Shown here: piece after piece, positions 45,537 through 54,873 of the stretch
How positions within the stretch are numbered: the first letter of the stretch is position 1
Layout of the letters: each line of letters opens with the position of its first letter
The notes under the pieces: model-generated
The model's input: the letters and a program-made list of their open reading frames with translations, nothing else
Database searches by the model: none
What the model was told of the DNA's origin: nothing
Assembly: GCA_947444055.1 (NCBI GenBank)
Contig: CANEYR010000010.1
Span: forward strand, 17,102 to 81,101
Direction of reading: 5' to 3'
DNA from: Planctomycetota bacterium
GTDB lineage: Bacteria; Planctomycetota; UBA1135; UBA2386
Length of the DNA: 64,000 bases
Program-made: the position numbers and the translations under genes

Positions 45537-46712
45537 ATGACGCGCACCGTCACCCAGTCGCCGCCGCAAGTGCCCGACTTCCAGTTGTCGCCCGCCCTGC
45601 AGGAGTTTCGTGCCTACGTGCGCGACTACGCGCAGAAGCACCTCGGCAACGCCGCCTACTACGACGCCGAAACCAAGTTTCCGCGCGAGCCCGTACAGGT
45701 GGCGGCCAAGCTCGGTTTGCTGCGCACAACGGTCGCCAAGGAATACGGCGGCTCGGCGATGGGCAACCTCGCCAGCTGCGTGATGCTCGAAGAGATCAAC
45801 GCGGTGTGCGTGTCGACCGGCGTCACCATCAGCGTGCACAATTCGCTGGTCAACTCGCTGCTCGGCAAGTGGTGCAACGAAGCGCAAAAGAAGCGCTGGT
45901 TCCCGAAGCTGGTGACCGGCGAGTGGCTCGGCGCCTACTGCTTGTCCGAAGCGTTCTCCGGCTCGGATGCGGCAGCACTGCGTTGTGAAGCCAAGAAGCA
46001 AGGCGACCACTACGTGATGGACGGCGCCAAGCTGTGGATCACGACCGGCAGCGAAGCGCAATTGTTCGTCATCTTCGCGCGCACCGGCGCCGACCGCGTC
46101 AAGGGCATCTCGGCGTTCGTGGTGGAGCGCGATTGGCCCGGCGTCAGCGTCGGCAAGAAAGAACGCAAGCTCGGCCTGCGCGGCTCGCCGACCACCGAGA
46201 TCGTTTGCGAGAACGTCAAGGTGCCCGCCGATTGCCTGATCGCGACCGAGGGCCTTGGGTTCACGATCGCCCTCGACACGCTCGACGGTGGGCGCCTTGG
46301 CATCGCCTCGCAATCGCTCGGCATCGCTCGCGCCTCGATCGAGCTGATTCGCAGCCACCTCGCTGGCCAAGTGGACGCGAAGGGCCGGCCGAGTGCGTCC
46401 CAGCCCGACCAATGGACGCTCGCCGATCTGGCGGCCGAACTCGACGCCTACCGGTTCTTGACGTGGCGTGCGGCGATCCTGCGCGACCAAGGGGTGCGCT
46501 GCAGCATCGAAGCCGCGATGGCAAAGCTGTGTGCGTCGCGCTTGGCGAATCGGGCGGCGCGCGCGGCCGTATCGGTGCTCGGGCAAGCGGGCGTCGATGG
46601 CAGCAACGCCGCCGAACGGCTGTTGCGCGATGCGCGCATCACCGAGATCTACGAAGGGGCGACCGACATCCAACGCCTGGTCATCGCGCGTGGTTTGGTG
46701 GCTCCCGCATGA
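45537..46712 (+). CDS. Acyl-CoA dehydrogenase, short-chain type
   Basis: The product has 391 residues. The FAD-site block AYCLSEAFSGSDAAAL is complete, as are the NAVCVSTGVTISVHNSL region and the catalytic Glu373 in IYEGATDIQRLVIARGL. It oxidises a short-chain acyl-CoA, such as butyryl-CoA, passing electrons to ETF. The ATG at 45537 follows a good spacing from the upstream stop. It overlaps the next gene by ATGA. Confidence 0.95.
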   Translation: MTRTVTQSPPQVPDFQLSPALQEFRAYVRDYAQKHLGNAAYYDAETKFPREPVQVAAKLGLLRTTVAKEYGGSAMGNLASCVMLEEINAVCVSTGVTISVHNSLVNSLLGKWCNEAQKKRWFPKLVTGEWLGAYCLSEAFSGSDAAALRCEAKKQGDHYVMDGAKLWITTGSEAQLFVIFARTGADRVKGISAFVVERDWPGVSVGKKERKLGLRGSPTTEIVCENVKVPADCLIATEGLGFTIALDTLDGGRLGIASQSLGIARASIELIRSHLAGQVDAKGRPSASQPDQWTLADLAAELDAYRFLTWRAAILRDQGVRCSIEAAMAKLCASRLANRAARAAVSVLGQAGVDGSNAAERLLRDARITEIYEGATDIQRLVIARGLVAPA

Positions 46713-47845
46713 GCTCGATACCGCCTTCCTCGTCAGGTGGACCGTCAGGTGTACCGCCAGGTGTACCGCCAGCGGGCGTGCCACCGCAGACACCGCATTG
46801 GCCAGGTTGGCCGTCGCCGACGCCACCGCCGCGTGAGTCGCGCGGGGTCGCCTTCTTCGTCGCGATCTTCCTTGGCCTCCTGCTCGTTGCTTCGGGCGGC
46901 CTCAACGTGCTGCTGTTGTTGGTCAGTGTGGGCAGCCTCAGCGGCGGCCTTGGTGCGGACAGCGATGGCGTTGAGTACGACGAAGTGTTCATCGCTGGCG
47001 AACGCGGCGGCAAGGACAAGGTGCTGCAGATTGCGATTCGCGGCGCCATCGCCGAAGTGCAGACCGCGCTGCTCGGCGCGTCGGGTGGAACGGTGTCGCA
47101 GGTCAAGCGCGCGCTGCGCCAAGCGGCGGCGGACGACATCCAGGGTGTACTGCTCTACATCGATTCGCCGGGCGGCGGCGTCACCGACTCGGACGTGATC
47201 TACCAGATGGTGCAGGCCTTTCGTCGGGAGCATCCCAAGAAGGTCGTGATGGCGCTGTTCGGCGACATCGCTGCGTCCGGTGGTTACTACATCGCGGTCG
47301 CAGCCGAGCACATCACCTCGCGGCGCACGACGATCACCGGCAGCATCGGCGTCATCATGAGCGCTTGGAACTTCGCGGAAGCCGCGAAGAAGCTGGGTGT
47401 CGACCAAGTTGCGATCAAGTCCGAGCGCACACCGTGGAAGGACATGCTGTCGCCGACGCGCGCTATGCAACCTGAGGAACGCGCGATGCTGACCGCGATC
47501 GTCGACGAGCTCTACGACCAGTTCGTCAGCGTCGTCGACGAAGGCCGCGACAATCTCGATCGCGCGCAAGTGGTGGCTGCTGCCAACGGCGCCGTCTACA
47601 CGGCCAAGCAAGCGCTGGCGCTCGGGCTGGTCGACGACATCGGCGACTACGACACGGCGCTCGCGTGGTTTCGCCAGAAGCTCGGCAAGGACGTCACCAT
47701 CATCGAAGCGCGTCGGCGGGCCGGGCTCGGCGATCTGTTGTTTGGCGCGTTTGCAGCGCCCAAGGGCGCTGACGCCGCCATCGCCAATCTGCTCACGACC
47801 TCGACCGGACCTCGCTTCCTTTACTACTGGGAGGGCGGTCGGTAG
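46709..47845 (+). CDS. SppA-type signal peptide peptidase (S49)
   Basis: The product has 378 residues. A Pro/Gly-rich N-terminal segment (residues 6-42) built from short repeats precedes one membrane helix (GVAFFVAIFLGLLLVASGGL). The protease domain shows GDIAASGGYYIA with nucleophile Ser190, and SERTPWKDML with the probable base Lys244, the Ser-Lys dyad of single-domain SppA-type enzymes. The active site should face the periplasm and digest signal peptides or membrane-protein fragments. Its place between two acyl-CoA dehydrogenase genes is odd, but overlaps (ATGA) show co-transcription. Confidence 0.92.
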   Translation: MSSIPPSSSGGPSGVPPGVPPAGVPPQTPHWPGWPSPTPPPRESRGVAFFVAIFLGLLLVASGGLNVLLLLVSVGSLSGGLGADSDGVEYDEVFIAGERGGKDKVLQIAIRGAIAEVQTALLGASGGTVSQVKRALRQAAADDIQGVLLYIDSPGGGVTDSDVIYQMVQAFRREHPKKVVMALFGDIAASGGYYIAVAAEHITSRRTTITGSIGVIMSAWNFAEAAKKLGVDQVAIKSERTPWKDMLSPTRAMQPEERAMLTAIVDELYDQFVSVVDEGRDNLDRAQVVAAANGAVYTAKQALALGLVDDIGDYDTALAWFRQKLGKDVTIIEARRRAGLGDLLFGAFAAPKGADAAIANLLTTSTGPRFLYYWEGGR

Positions 47846-47858
47846 CCGCGGAGATCGC

Positions 47859-48923
47859 ATGCACAACCTGCAGCTCACAGAAGATCAGGACATGATCGTC
47901 GACACCGTTCGCAAGTTTGTTGCGGACGTGGTCGCTCCCAAGGTGCTCGAACATGACGAGCATCGCACGTTTGTGCGCGACCAGTTCGAAGGACTCGCCG
48001 AACTCGGCGTATTCGGGTTGTCGATCCGCGAAGCGAGCGGCGGGGTAGGCATGGGTCTGTTGCCATTCGTGGCGGCCCTCGAGTCCGTCGGCTTGCACAG
48101 CAGTTCGCTCGCGAGCTTGTGGATCGGCCAGGTGCAGTGTGCAGCGGCCCTTGAGGCCACTGGCAGCGACGCGCTCGCCGATATCCTGACGGGCGCCCAG
48201 CTGGTCGCTTTCATCGGCCCCGAGCACCGCATCGTGATGAACGCGGGCAGTGTCACCGGCAGTGTCACCGGCAGTGCGCGCGTCGTGCCAGCGGGGGGCG
48301 AGGCGCAGCTGTTTGTGGTGGCGGCCCAAGAGAATGGGATCCCGGTGCTCGCTCTGGTCCGCGCCGATGCCTGCAAGCGAGTGCCGCTGCGTGCGCTTGG
48401 CCTCGCCAGTGCGGCCTGTGCCGCGATCACCTTCGATGGCGCTGTCGCCACCACGGTGGCGAGTGGCGAGGCGGCCGCAGCGGCGATCCAAAAGGCGCAG
48501 GTGGTGGCGTGGATCGGTGTGGCGGCGGCGGCAGTTGGTGGTGCGATCGGTTCGATCGCGGCTTCGAAGAAGCACGCCAGCGAACGCATCGCGTTTGGCA
48601 AGCCGTTGCTGGTGCAAGAAGCCGTGCAGCGCAAGCTCGTCGAGTCGCGCCGTCTGGTCGATGCCGCGCGGCAGCTGACGTGGCACGCGGCGCGCGTCGC
48701 CGACCTTGGCCAGAATGCCATCGAAGCGGCGATCACCGCGCGCCTGGCCGCGATCGACGCCGTGGTGTTAGCTGCGGACGAAGCGATCCAGATTCACGGT
48801 GGCTTTGGCTACACCGTCGAATACCACGTCGAACGGCACTACCGCGACGGCAAGACCTTCGAAGTCTTGGACGGTGGCGGCGAGTTGCTGCGCAACCGCT
48901 TGGCGACGATCCAACTTGCCTGA
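47859..48923 (+). CDS. Divergent acyl-CoA dehydrogenase-like protein
   Basis: The product has 354 residues, short for the family. The N-terminus (LTEDQDMIVDTVRKFVADVV) and the C-terminal helices (ADEAIQIHGGFGYTVEYHVE) are typical. Two features are not. The FAD/substrate block that reads TEPxxGSD in ordinary members is replaced by a tandem GSVTGSVTGSAR. The catalytic Glu position (YEGxxE) is Asp338 in VLDGGGE. It may be a poor or inactive dehydrogenase, a partner of the one at 45537, or use a different base. A GGAG Shine-Dalgarno precedes the ATG. Confidence 0.8.
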   Translation: MHNLQLTEDQDMIVDTVRKFVADVVAPKVLEHDEHRTFVRDQFEGLAELGVFGLSIREASGGVGMGLLPFVAALESVGLHSSSLASLWIGQVQCAAALEATGSDALADILTGAQLVAFIGPEHRIVMNAGSVTGSVTGSARVVPAGGEAQLFVVAAQENGIPVLALVRADACKRVPLRALGLASAACAAITFDGAVATTVASGEAAAAAIQKAQVVAWIGVAAAAVGGAIGSIAASKKHASERIAFGKPLLVQEAVQRKLVESRRLVDAARQLTWHAARVADLGQNAIEAAITARLAAIDAVVLAADEAIQIHGGFGYTVEYHVERHYRDGKTFEVLDGGGELLRNRLATIQLA

Positions 48924-48960
48924 ACCGCTCGGGCGTGGCGGTGTCGCAGCGATGCCAGTC

Positions 48961-50406
48961 TTAGCGATGGGCCGACGCCCATTCACCAGCCCGTTGCTCG
49001 GCGCGCCGCAGCAGCCGCCGTACCGGTGGTTCTTGCAGCAGCCATCGATGGGCGCGCAAGTAACCGCGCAAGAACGTGCGCAGGGTCACGGCCTCGCCCG
49101 GCGCGCCGGCGGCGCGGAACGCGGCTAGCAGACGGCCGAGGTCGCCACCGCGACCGCGCGAGTCGCCGACGGCGCGGCGGTCGACACCATCGAGATCCAC
49201 CATGCACACCTCGCCGCTCTGCGGGTCGCGCACCAGGTTGTCGAGTTTGAGATCGCGGTTGCCCAAGCCATGCGCGTGCAAGCGTCCGAGGCTTTCGCCC
49301 AAACTTCGCGCCACCGCCAGCACACCGGCGCCACGCAGCGCGCCGTTCGCCAGTTCGACCGCTAGCGTTGGGTTGGCGAGGCGGCGAGTGAAGACTTGGC
49401 CGAGCCCTGCATGCAGTCGGAGGGCAACGGGCGCGGCGGTTGGCACGCGGGCAAACAGCAGCCAATAGCTGGCGCGCCACAGCCGCTGCGCCTTGCTGGC
49501 ATCACGTTGCTTGACCACGAGCTGGTCGAGCAGCCAAACGGCGCCGCGCCGACCTGACTTGAACGGTGCTGGTGGTGCTGCCGCGAACTGTTCGCATTGC
49601 GTGCGCGTCGTCGCGTCATCGCCGAGCAAGTGCCAGTGCCAGCGCGGCTGGCCGCGCCGTCGCGGCGGCACCTCGGTGTGCCGACACGAACGTTGGGCTC
49701 GTCGCCCAAACGACGGCAAGGCGGCGCTGCGCCAGCGGTGCGTGGCCAGTTGCAGTTCGCGTTCGAACGTCTGCGGCAGGGCCGCCGCCGCCGCGTAGCC
49801 GGTGAGCAGTGCGCGGGCGCGGGGATCGAGAGCGCCGCCGTCCAGTTCGTGGCAAAAGAACGCCAAGTCGCGAGCGCGGTGAGGCAGGCTCGGCGGGTTG
49901 CCGTGGCGCACGCTCGTCAGATCGAGCAACCAGGGCTCGCCGTGGCCGTCGACGACAACGTTGCCCGGGTGCAGATCGCCCGGCAACACGCCGAGTTCAT
50001 GCACCCGCCGCAGCAGCGCACCGACCGCGAACTGCGGCGCCGCCGTCAGCGCAAACGAGAACGGTGCCCCGAGCACGGCGCGGGTGACGACGAAACTGCG
50101 CAGCCGTTCGCCTTCGCACGCGAAGCCGTGCGCGATCGGTTCGACCACCGGCAATCCCAGCGCTTGCGCCCGCAACAGATTGCTGGCTTCGTGGCTGCCG
50201 CGATCGCGTCGCACCATGTCACGCACGTGGTCGGCCAGCGTGTCGGCGCGGAAGACTTTGAGGAACACCGGCACGCCAGCCAGTTCCCCGCGGAACACGC
50301 TGCGCACCGTGCGGCTCTTGGCCGGGGCGAATCCACGCGTCGGCCAAGTTTCCAGATCGTGCGCCAGCAGGTCTCGCAGCGCGTCGGACACGGTGCTCTC
50401 CGCCAT
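48961..50406 (-). CDS. Tandem double-kinase protein, lipopolysaccharide-kinase-like (Kdo/WaaP)
   Basis: The product has 481 residues and two copies of a small bacterial kinase fold. Copy 1: VFLKVF (Lys), VLPGDLHPGNVVV and LLDLTSV. Copy 2: LVVKQRD (Lys), GLGNRDLKLDNLV and MVDLDGV. These equal the Lys, the DLxxxN catalytic loop and the DxG-like metal site of the Kdo/WaaP family, which phosphorylates LPS core heptose. A single polypeptide with both kinases is unusual. The ATG at 50406 is preferred to one at 50484, which leaves almost no room for the divergent lptF promoter. The partners at 50496 are lptF-lptG. Confidence 0.8.
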   Translation of the reverse strand: MAESTVSDALRDLLAHDLETWPTRGFAPAKSRTVRSVFRGELAGVPVFLKVFRADTLADHVRDMVRRDRGSHEASNLLRAQALGLPVVEPIAHGFACEGERLRSFVVTRAVLGAPFSFALTAAPQFAVGALLRRVHELGVLPGDLHPGNVVVDGHGEPWLLDLTSVRHGNPPSLPHRARDLAFFCHELDGGALDPRARALLTGYAAAAALPQTFERELQLATHRWRSAALPSFGRRAQRSCRHTEVPPRRRGQPRWHWHLLGDDATTRTQCEQFAAAPPAPFKSGRRGAVWLLDQLVVKQRDASKAQRLWRASYWLLFARVPTAAPVALRLHAGLGQVFTRRLANPTLAVELANGALRGAGVLAVARSLGESLGRLHAHGLGNRDLKLDNLVRDPQSGEVCMVDLDGVDRRAVGDSRGRGGDLGRLLAAFRAAGAPGEAVTLRTFLRGYLRAHRWLLQEPPVRRLLRRAEQRAGEWASAHR

Positions 50407-50495
50407 GGCCGTGGCGCGACCGATCGTCAACGTGACGGAATGCGGCAGCGAGTCGTTGCCCGGCGTCGGGCGATGCGGAACCATGGAGCGGCGCG

Positions 50496-51560
50496 ATGTG
50501 GAAGCTTCACCGATACTACCTGAAGGAAGTGCTGATCAACGCCTCGATCATCTTCCTGGTCTTGACCGTCGTCGTGCTGGTGGCCTCGATCTATCGCGGC
50601 ATCCAGCGGTCGCAGGGTGGCGGTCCGTTGGACGCGCTGTTGATCATCGTTCTGTTCGCGCTCGATCTGTTTCAGCACCTGCTGACGATCTCGTTTCTGC
50701 TGGCGACGGTGATGACGTTTACGCGGGCCGCCCAGGACCGCGAGCTGACTGCGATTCGGGCCGCTGGCATCTCCCCGCGTGTGCCCATGACGTCGGCCCT
50801 GCTGGTGGGGCTGTTTCTGACGGCGCTGGGATCGTTCGCGATGCACTACGTGATCCCCGAAGTGCACTTCCGCAAGTTCCGCGTCATCGCGGACATCGTG
50901 CGCAGCGCCTTCCTCAGCCTCAACCTCGGCACCGACCGCCTCAAACTCTTTGACTCCGGCTTCGTCATGACGTGGCGGGCGCGGGAAGGTGAGGACTATC
51001 GGCAGTGCACGATCTACATGCCGAAGGTCTACGGCGAGCTGCGGTCGCCGATCATCTATGTGGATCGCGTCTCGATGCCGCCGCCTACCGACAAGTCGCA
51101 GGATGTATCGATCGAGCTGAGTGGAGTGACGGATCCGATCGCCGGGGTCTCCAACCCGGGGCCATTCCGCTTCGTCATTCCGATCGGGGACATCGCTGGT
51201 CGCGATCGGCGCGATGACCGCGATGACGATGTGCGCAGCGACCAGCTGCTGGCCGAGGTCATCCGCGGTGTGCACCGGAAGCCGTACGAAGCGACCTACA
51301 CGCTGTTTCGACGTTGCTGCTTCTCGCTGATGCCCGCCGTGGTGGCGCCGATCGGCTACTGCCTGGCCGAGTTGGCGCGCGAGCGTGGCCGAGTCACGGC
51401 GTTGCTGATGGCGCTGGTGCCGTTGGTGCTCTTCTACCTCGGGGAAGTGCTCGGCGCGCGCTTCCTGCTGTCGACCAAGCAGCCGGCTTTTGCGTGGCTG
51501 CCCATGGTGTTGCTGGCCGCGTTTGGCTTGCCGTTGTGTTGGAGGCAGTTGCGCCGATGA
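50496..51560 (+). CDS. LPS transport permease, LptF/LptG family
   Basis: The product has 354 residues with six membrane segments around a periplasmic beta-jellyroll domain. The family opening KLHRYYLKEVLINASIIFL, the coupling helix FTRAAQDRELTAIRAAGISP and the RRCCFSLMPAVVAPIGYCLA block are typical of YjgP/YjgQ (LptF/G). With LptB it pulls lipopolysaccharide from the inner membrane. It overlaps its partner gene by ATGA at 51557-51560. Whether it is LptF or LptG cannot be read from this alone. Confidence 0.9.
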   Translation: MWKLHRYYLKEVLINASIIFLVLTVVVLVASIYRGIQRSQGGGPLDALLIIVLFALDLFQHLLTISFLLATVMTFTRAAQDRELTAIRAAGISPRVPMTSALLVGLFLTALGSFAMHYVIPEVHFRKFRVIADIVRSAFLSLNLGTDRLKLFDSGFVMTWRAREGEDYRQCTIYMPKVYGELRSPIIYVDRVSMPPPTDKSQDVSIELSGVTDPIAGVSNPGPFRFVIPIGDIAGRDRRDDRDDDVRSDQLLAEVIRGVHRKPYEATYTLFRRCCFSLMPAVVAPIGYCLAELARERGRVTALLMALVPLVLFYLGEVLGARFLLSTKQPAFAWLPMVLLAAFGLPLCWRQLRR

Positions 51561-52636
51561 CCATGCTCGATCGCTACGTCGGGCGCATCGTGCTCGGGGC
51601 CTTCTTGGCGGCCTTGACGTTCTTCATGTTCTTGCTGGTGCTCGCGGACTTGCTGGCGCGCATCTCCAAGTACGCCGACCGCGCCGAAGAACTCGGGATC
51701 AGCGGTCTCGAACTGGCGATGCTGCTGGTGCCCTACTACCTGAAGCTGCTGCCGGTGTTGTTCACGACCGTGACGCCGTTCGCGACGGTGATCGCCTGCA
51801 TGTTCGCGGTGTCGCGCTTGCAGCACGCTAACGAAATCGTGCCGATGCTCTTCGTCGGCCGCAGCATCCATCGCGTGCTGCGACCCATGTTGGCGCTCGG
51901 CGTCGTCGCCGCGCTGGCGATGGCGGCCTGCTGGGAATGGGTCGTGCCGCAGTTTGGCGCGTCGTTGGCGACGACTGAGAAGTTCCTGCGCAAGGGCGAT
52001 GACGTCGAGCGCTTCTTGGTGCACGAAGTGCATCTCACCGAGAACCAGCACTTCTATGCGCGGGAGTTCAATCCGCTGAACAGGACACTGGCCGGCGTGC
52101 ACTTGCTGGTGCAGGGCGCGTTGGCCGAGGACGTCAGTCTGACGACCGCGACGACGGCGAGTTGGGACGAACAACGGCTGGACTGGCGCTTGGTCGATGG
52201 CAAGCTCGGCCGCAAACGCGAAGAGTCGCCGCAAGAGTGGCTCGGCCGTCCGGACCTGACGCCGGAAGTGCTGGTGCAACAGAGCCGCGACACGATTGAT
52301 CCCGAGATGCTCTCGTACTCGGAGCTCGCCAGAATGATGGTGACGCGCGCCAATCGGCCGGACGTTCGCTTCGCGTTCCACCACCACATCACCTACCCGC
52401 TGGCGAATGTGCTGCTGCTGCTGCTGGTGCTGCCGTTCGCGATTCACTATGAACGCGGCGGCCGCATCGGTCGGGTGTTGATCGCCATCGGACTGTGCGC
52501 TGGCTACCTGTTTCTGGACCTGACCTGCCAGAGTCTTGGCCAACGCAGCTTCTTCCATCCCGTGGTCATGGCTTGGGTGCCGACGATCGTGCTCGGTTCG
52601 TTCGGCATCGTGTTGTTTACAGGAACCCGCACATGA
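51557..52636 (+). CDS. LPS transport permease, LptF/LptG family (second subunit)
   Basis: The product has 359 residues, same layout as the preceding gene: DRYVGRIVLGAFLAALTFFM, then AVSRLQHANEIVPMLFVGRS (coupling helix), a periplasmic domain and three C-terminal helices (ITYPLANVLLLLLVLPFAIH). Together the pair form the LptFG half-complex. It overlaps the tiny membrane-protein gene by ATGA (52633-52636). No lptB is in the window. Confidence 0.9.
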   Translation: MTMLDRYVGRIVLGAFLAALTFFMFLLVLADLLARISKYADRAEELGISGLELAMLLVPYYLKLLPVLFTTVTPFATVIACMFAVSRLQHANEIVPMLFVGRSIHRVLRPMLALGVVAALAMAACWEWVVPQFGASLATTEKFLRKGDDVERFLVHEVHLTENQHFYAREFNPLNRTLAGVHLLVQGALAEDVSLTTATTASWDEQRLDWRLVDGKLGRKREESPQEWLGRPDLTPEVLVQQSRDTIDPEMLSYSELARMMVTRANRPDVRFAFHHHITYPLANVLLLLLVLPFAIHYERGGRIGRVLIAIGLCAGYLFLDLTCQSLGQRSFFHPVVMAWVPTIVLGSFGIVLFTGTRT

Positions 52637-52758
52637 CTTCGATGAACGATCCTCGCTCGCCAGACGGTTCCCGTCGGCGGCCCGGCTGGTTGGTGCTGCT
52701 TGTCATCACGAGCCTGATTGGCGCCATCGCCGCGATGATTCTCTCCGGTGTTAGCTGA
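52633..52758 (+). CDS. Small single-helix membrane protein in the lpt operon
   Basis: The product has 41 residues. A charged head (MNDPRSPDGSRRRPG) precedes one membrane helix (WLVLLVITSLIGAIAAMILSG). Its ATG overlaps the stop of the LptG-like gene, so it should be translated; an alternative start is the ATG at 52642. Unknown; could be a small partner of LptFG. Confidence 0.6.
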   Translation: MTSMNDPRSPDGSRRRPGWLVLLVITSLIGAIAAMILSGVS

Positions 52759-52801
52759 CTACTTCGCAATCCTCGGCAACCCTGACGCATTGCGCATCCT
52801 C

Positions 52802-53827
52802 ATGGCGACCTTCCTCCACACCGTCCTGGTCTCGGCTGTGCTCGTGGTGGCCCTGCCCGCGCAAGCGCCGCTGGCTGCCAAGGCCTTCTTTCCCAACGAC
52901 TACCGCCACATCGCCTTTGTCGACCTGGCGGCGATGCGCACCCGCGGCATCTGGGAAGAGCTCGAAGGCTCGGTGCTCAAGCTGATGTTTTCGCAGATCG
53001 AGAAGGAGGCTGGCTTCGCGTTGCGCGCGCTCGACCGAGTGACGATGGTGGGGGACCTGCGCGAAGGAGCAAGCGACGATCGCCGCGAGGGAACGCAGGT
53101 GCGTGTGCTTGAGGGCAACGCACCGCTCGGTGTGCCCGAGTCCGTGCAACAACTGTGGTCCAAGGAGACGCTCGGCACCTACGAAGTCCGGCGCCGTAGC
53201 CGCGGCAGTAGCGATGAGCTGTTCGTCAGTCCGCGGCCCGAAGTGCAGGTCTACGGCAGTATGAGGTTGGTGGAACCGCCGTTGTTGGGCAAGCCGAGTG
53301 CGGGCACGCCGTGCCCTGACGTAATGTCGTTGCTCTCGGGTCGCAACGACCAGCTCGCCTACGGCGTGTTCGATGTCAGTGGGGAGCTGCTGCAGAAGAA
53401 CGTGCTCGCCAAGCTCTTCCCGGACACTACGTGGCCGGCCGGGGAAGCGCCGAGTTTCATGTGCTTGCGCCTGTTGGCCACCGGCGACGCGGACGATCCG
53501 CATCTCAGCGTCGAAGCGGTGCTGCGTCACGGCAAAGAAGGTCCGGGCATGGACGCATCGAGCAAGGCCTTCGATGAGTTGCTGGCACGATTGGTCGCGA
53601 TGCCGCAACTGCGCTCACTGAAGCCCGTGTGGAAGCGCGTCGAGGCGAAGCGGCACGGTGCCGACCTGATCTACGTGACGGACCTTGGGCGAGTGCGCGA
53701 CGCGGTGGGGCACGTGGCGATGCTCGGCGGCCTGCTGTTCGGCACCGCGGTCGAGGCAACCCCCACAGCCGCTCCAGCTCCTGCCGCCCCCGTCGCACCA
53801 GCGCCGCCGGTCGCCCCGAAGAAGTAA
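52802..53827 (+). CDS. Secreted protein, unknown
   Basis: The product has 341 residues with a signal peptide (MATFLHTVLVSAVLVVALPAQ) cut after AQA-type residues. The mature part is alpha/beta with no recognised catalytic motif, and ends in a Pro/Ala-rich tail (APVAPAPPVAPKK). The ATG at 52802 is set by the signal peptide. It converges on the GNAT gene with 16 bases between. Confidence 0.65.
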   Translation: MATFLHTVLVSAVLVVALPAQAPLAAKAFFPNDYRHIAFVDLAAMRTRGIWEELEGSVLKLMFSQIEKEAGFALRALDRVTMVGDLREGASDDRREGTQVRVLEGNAPLGVPESVQQLWSKETLGTYEVRRRSRGSSDELFVSPRPEVQVYGSMRLVEPPLLGKPSAGTPCPDVMSLLSGRNDQLAYGVFDVSGELLQKNVLAKLFPDTTWPAGEAPSFMCLRLLATGDADDPHLSVEAVLRHGKEGPGMDASSKAFDELLARLVAMPQLRSLKPVWKRVEAKRHGADLIYVTDLGRVRDAVGHVAMLGGLLFGTAVEATPTAAPAPAAPVAPAPPVAPKK

Positions 53828-53843
53828 CGCGCCGGCCGCTGAC

Positions 53844-54842
53844 TCAGACCAAGTCCGAATCGCCGAGCGTGTGGTACCAGTGTTCTTTGTAGAACGGTGA
53901 TTCGTGGCTGTCGAACGGGATGACGACCTGGAAGTAGATGGTCCCGTAGACGAGGAAGCCCAGGCGCTGGAACTGCAAGAAGCGCGGGTCGCGGTGTTGG
54001 AACAGGGTCACCAGAGCACTTGCATTCATCTCTGACGCGCGTCGTTCGGCCGCGGCCACGAGTGCCAGCGTTGCATCGATGTCGTCGGCGGGCGCCAACC
54101 AGTCGACGAGGTAGCACGTGTTCGGCAACACGAAGTCGCGCTGCGCCACGATCGCCACGCCGCGCAGCCGGTTGGTGCGCACTTCGCGGCATTCGTAGAG
54201 CTCATAGTTGGCGTCGTGGGCGTCCGCGTAACGCCAGTTGAGGTAGCGCGCATCGCGGATCGTCGCCAAGGGCGTGGTCTTCGCGAAGTCCGCCCACAGC
54301 CCGTCGGTGTCGGCATCAAGACGAGCCACGCGCTGCACGCGCAGTTCGGTGGCAACGGCGCGCGGCGGCAGCCCGTGTGGCGGCACTTCGCGGAACAAGA
54401 AGTCCCAGTCGCGCACCATTTCGTAGCGCAGGTACTTCTGACCAATGCGCCAGGTAGCGATCGGCCAACCGTGATGGAACGAGTTCTGCGTGTCGCCCTT
54501 GCCGCCCCAGAGTTCGTAGTGGGCGAGGGCTAGATTGACGAACAAGCCCGGCCGCGGCCCCGCTCGTCGGTGTTCGGGCAACACCCACAGATCGACGCAC
54601 TGGCCAACGATGCGGCGCTTGCCCTCGATGGTGAAGTGCGTCGGCAGCGTCACGTAGGCGCCGACCAAACCAGCGGTCGCGTGCTCGGCGACCATGATGT
54701 GGACTTGGTTGGTCGGGTTGTCGCGGAACTTCCACTGCCAGTGCGCGAGCGAGCGCGCGGGGAAGATCTGGTTGTGCCCGGCCAGCAGCCCGGCCTCGTC
54801 GCCGGGCCGGAACGGCCGAATGGTGATCTGCTCGCTCATCAT
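53844..54842 (-). CDS. GNAT-family N-acetyltransferase, long form
   Basis: The product has 332 residues. The first ~110 show the GNAT layout: TIRPFRPGDEAGLLAGHNQ, GAYVTLPTHFTIEGKR, then VDLWVLPEHRRAGPRPGLFV with the acetyl-CoA-binding R-x-x-G-x-G/A-like turn (RRAGPRPG). A second, similar-sized domain follows with HWQWKF-type and YLNWRYAD motifs, as in two-domain GNATs. Substrate unknown. It is 31 bases downstream of mutS in the same direction. Confidence 0.8.
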   Translation of the reverse strand: MMSEQITIRPFRPGDEAGLLAGHNQIFPARSLAHWQWKFRDNPTNQVHIMVAEHATAGLVGAYVTLPTHFTIEGKRRIVGQCVDLWVLPEHRRAGPRPGLFVNLALAHYELWGGKGDTQNSFHHGWPIATWRIGQKYLRYEMVRDWDFLFREVPPHGLPPRAVATELRVQRVARLDADTDGLWADFAKTTPLATIRDARYLNWRYADAHDANYELYECREVRTNRLRGVAIVAQRDFVLPNTCYLVDWLAPADDIDATLALVAAAERRASEMNASALVTLFQHRDPRFLQFQRLGFLVYGTIYFQVVIPFDSHESPFYKEHWYHTLGDSDLV

Positions 54843-54873
54843 CGGGAAGCTATCGGCACGGTGCGGGGCGCAC

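Noticed and set aside
50407..50484. Start of the double-kinase gene at 50484
   Set aside because: It would leave 11 bases between it and the divergent lptF start. The ATG at 50406 gives a normal promoter gap. Not fully excluded.
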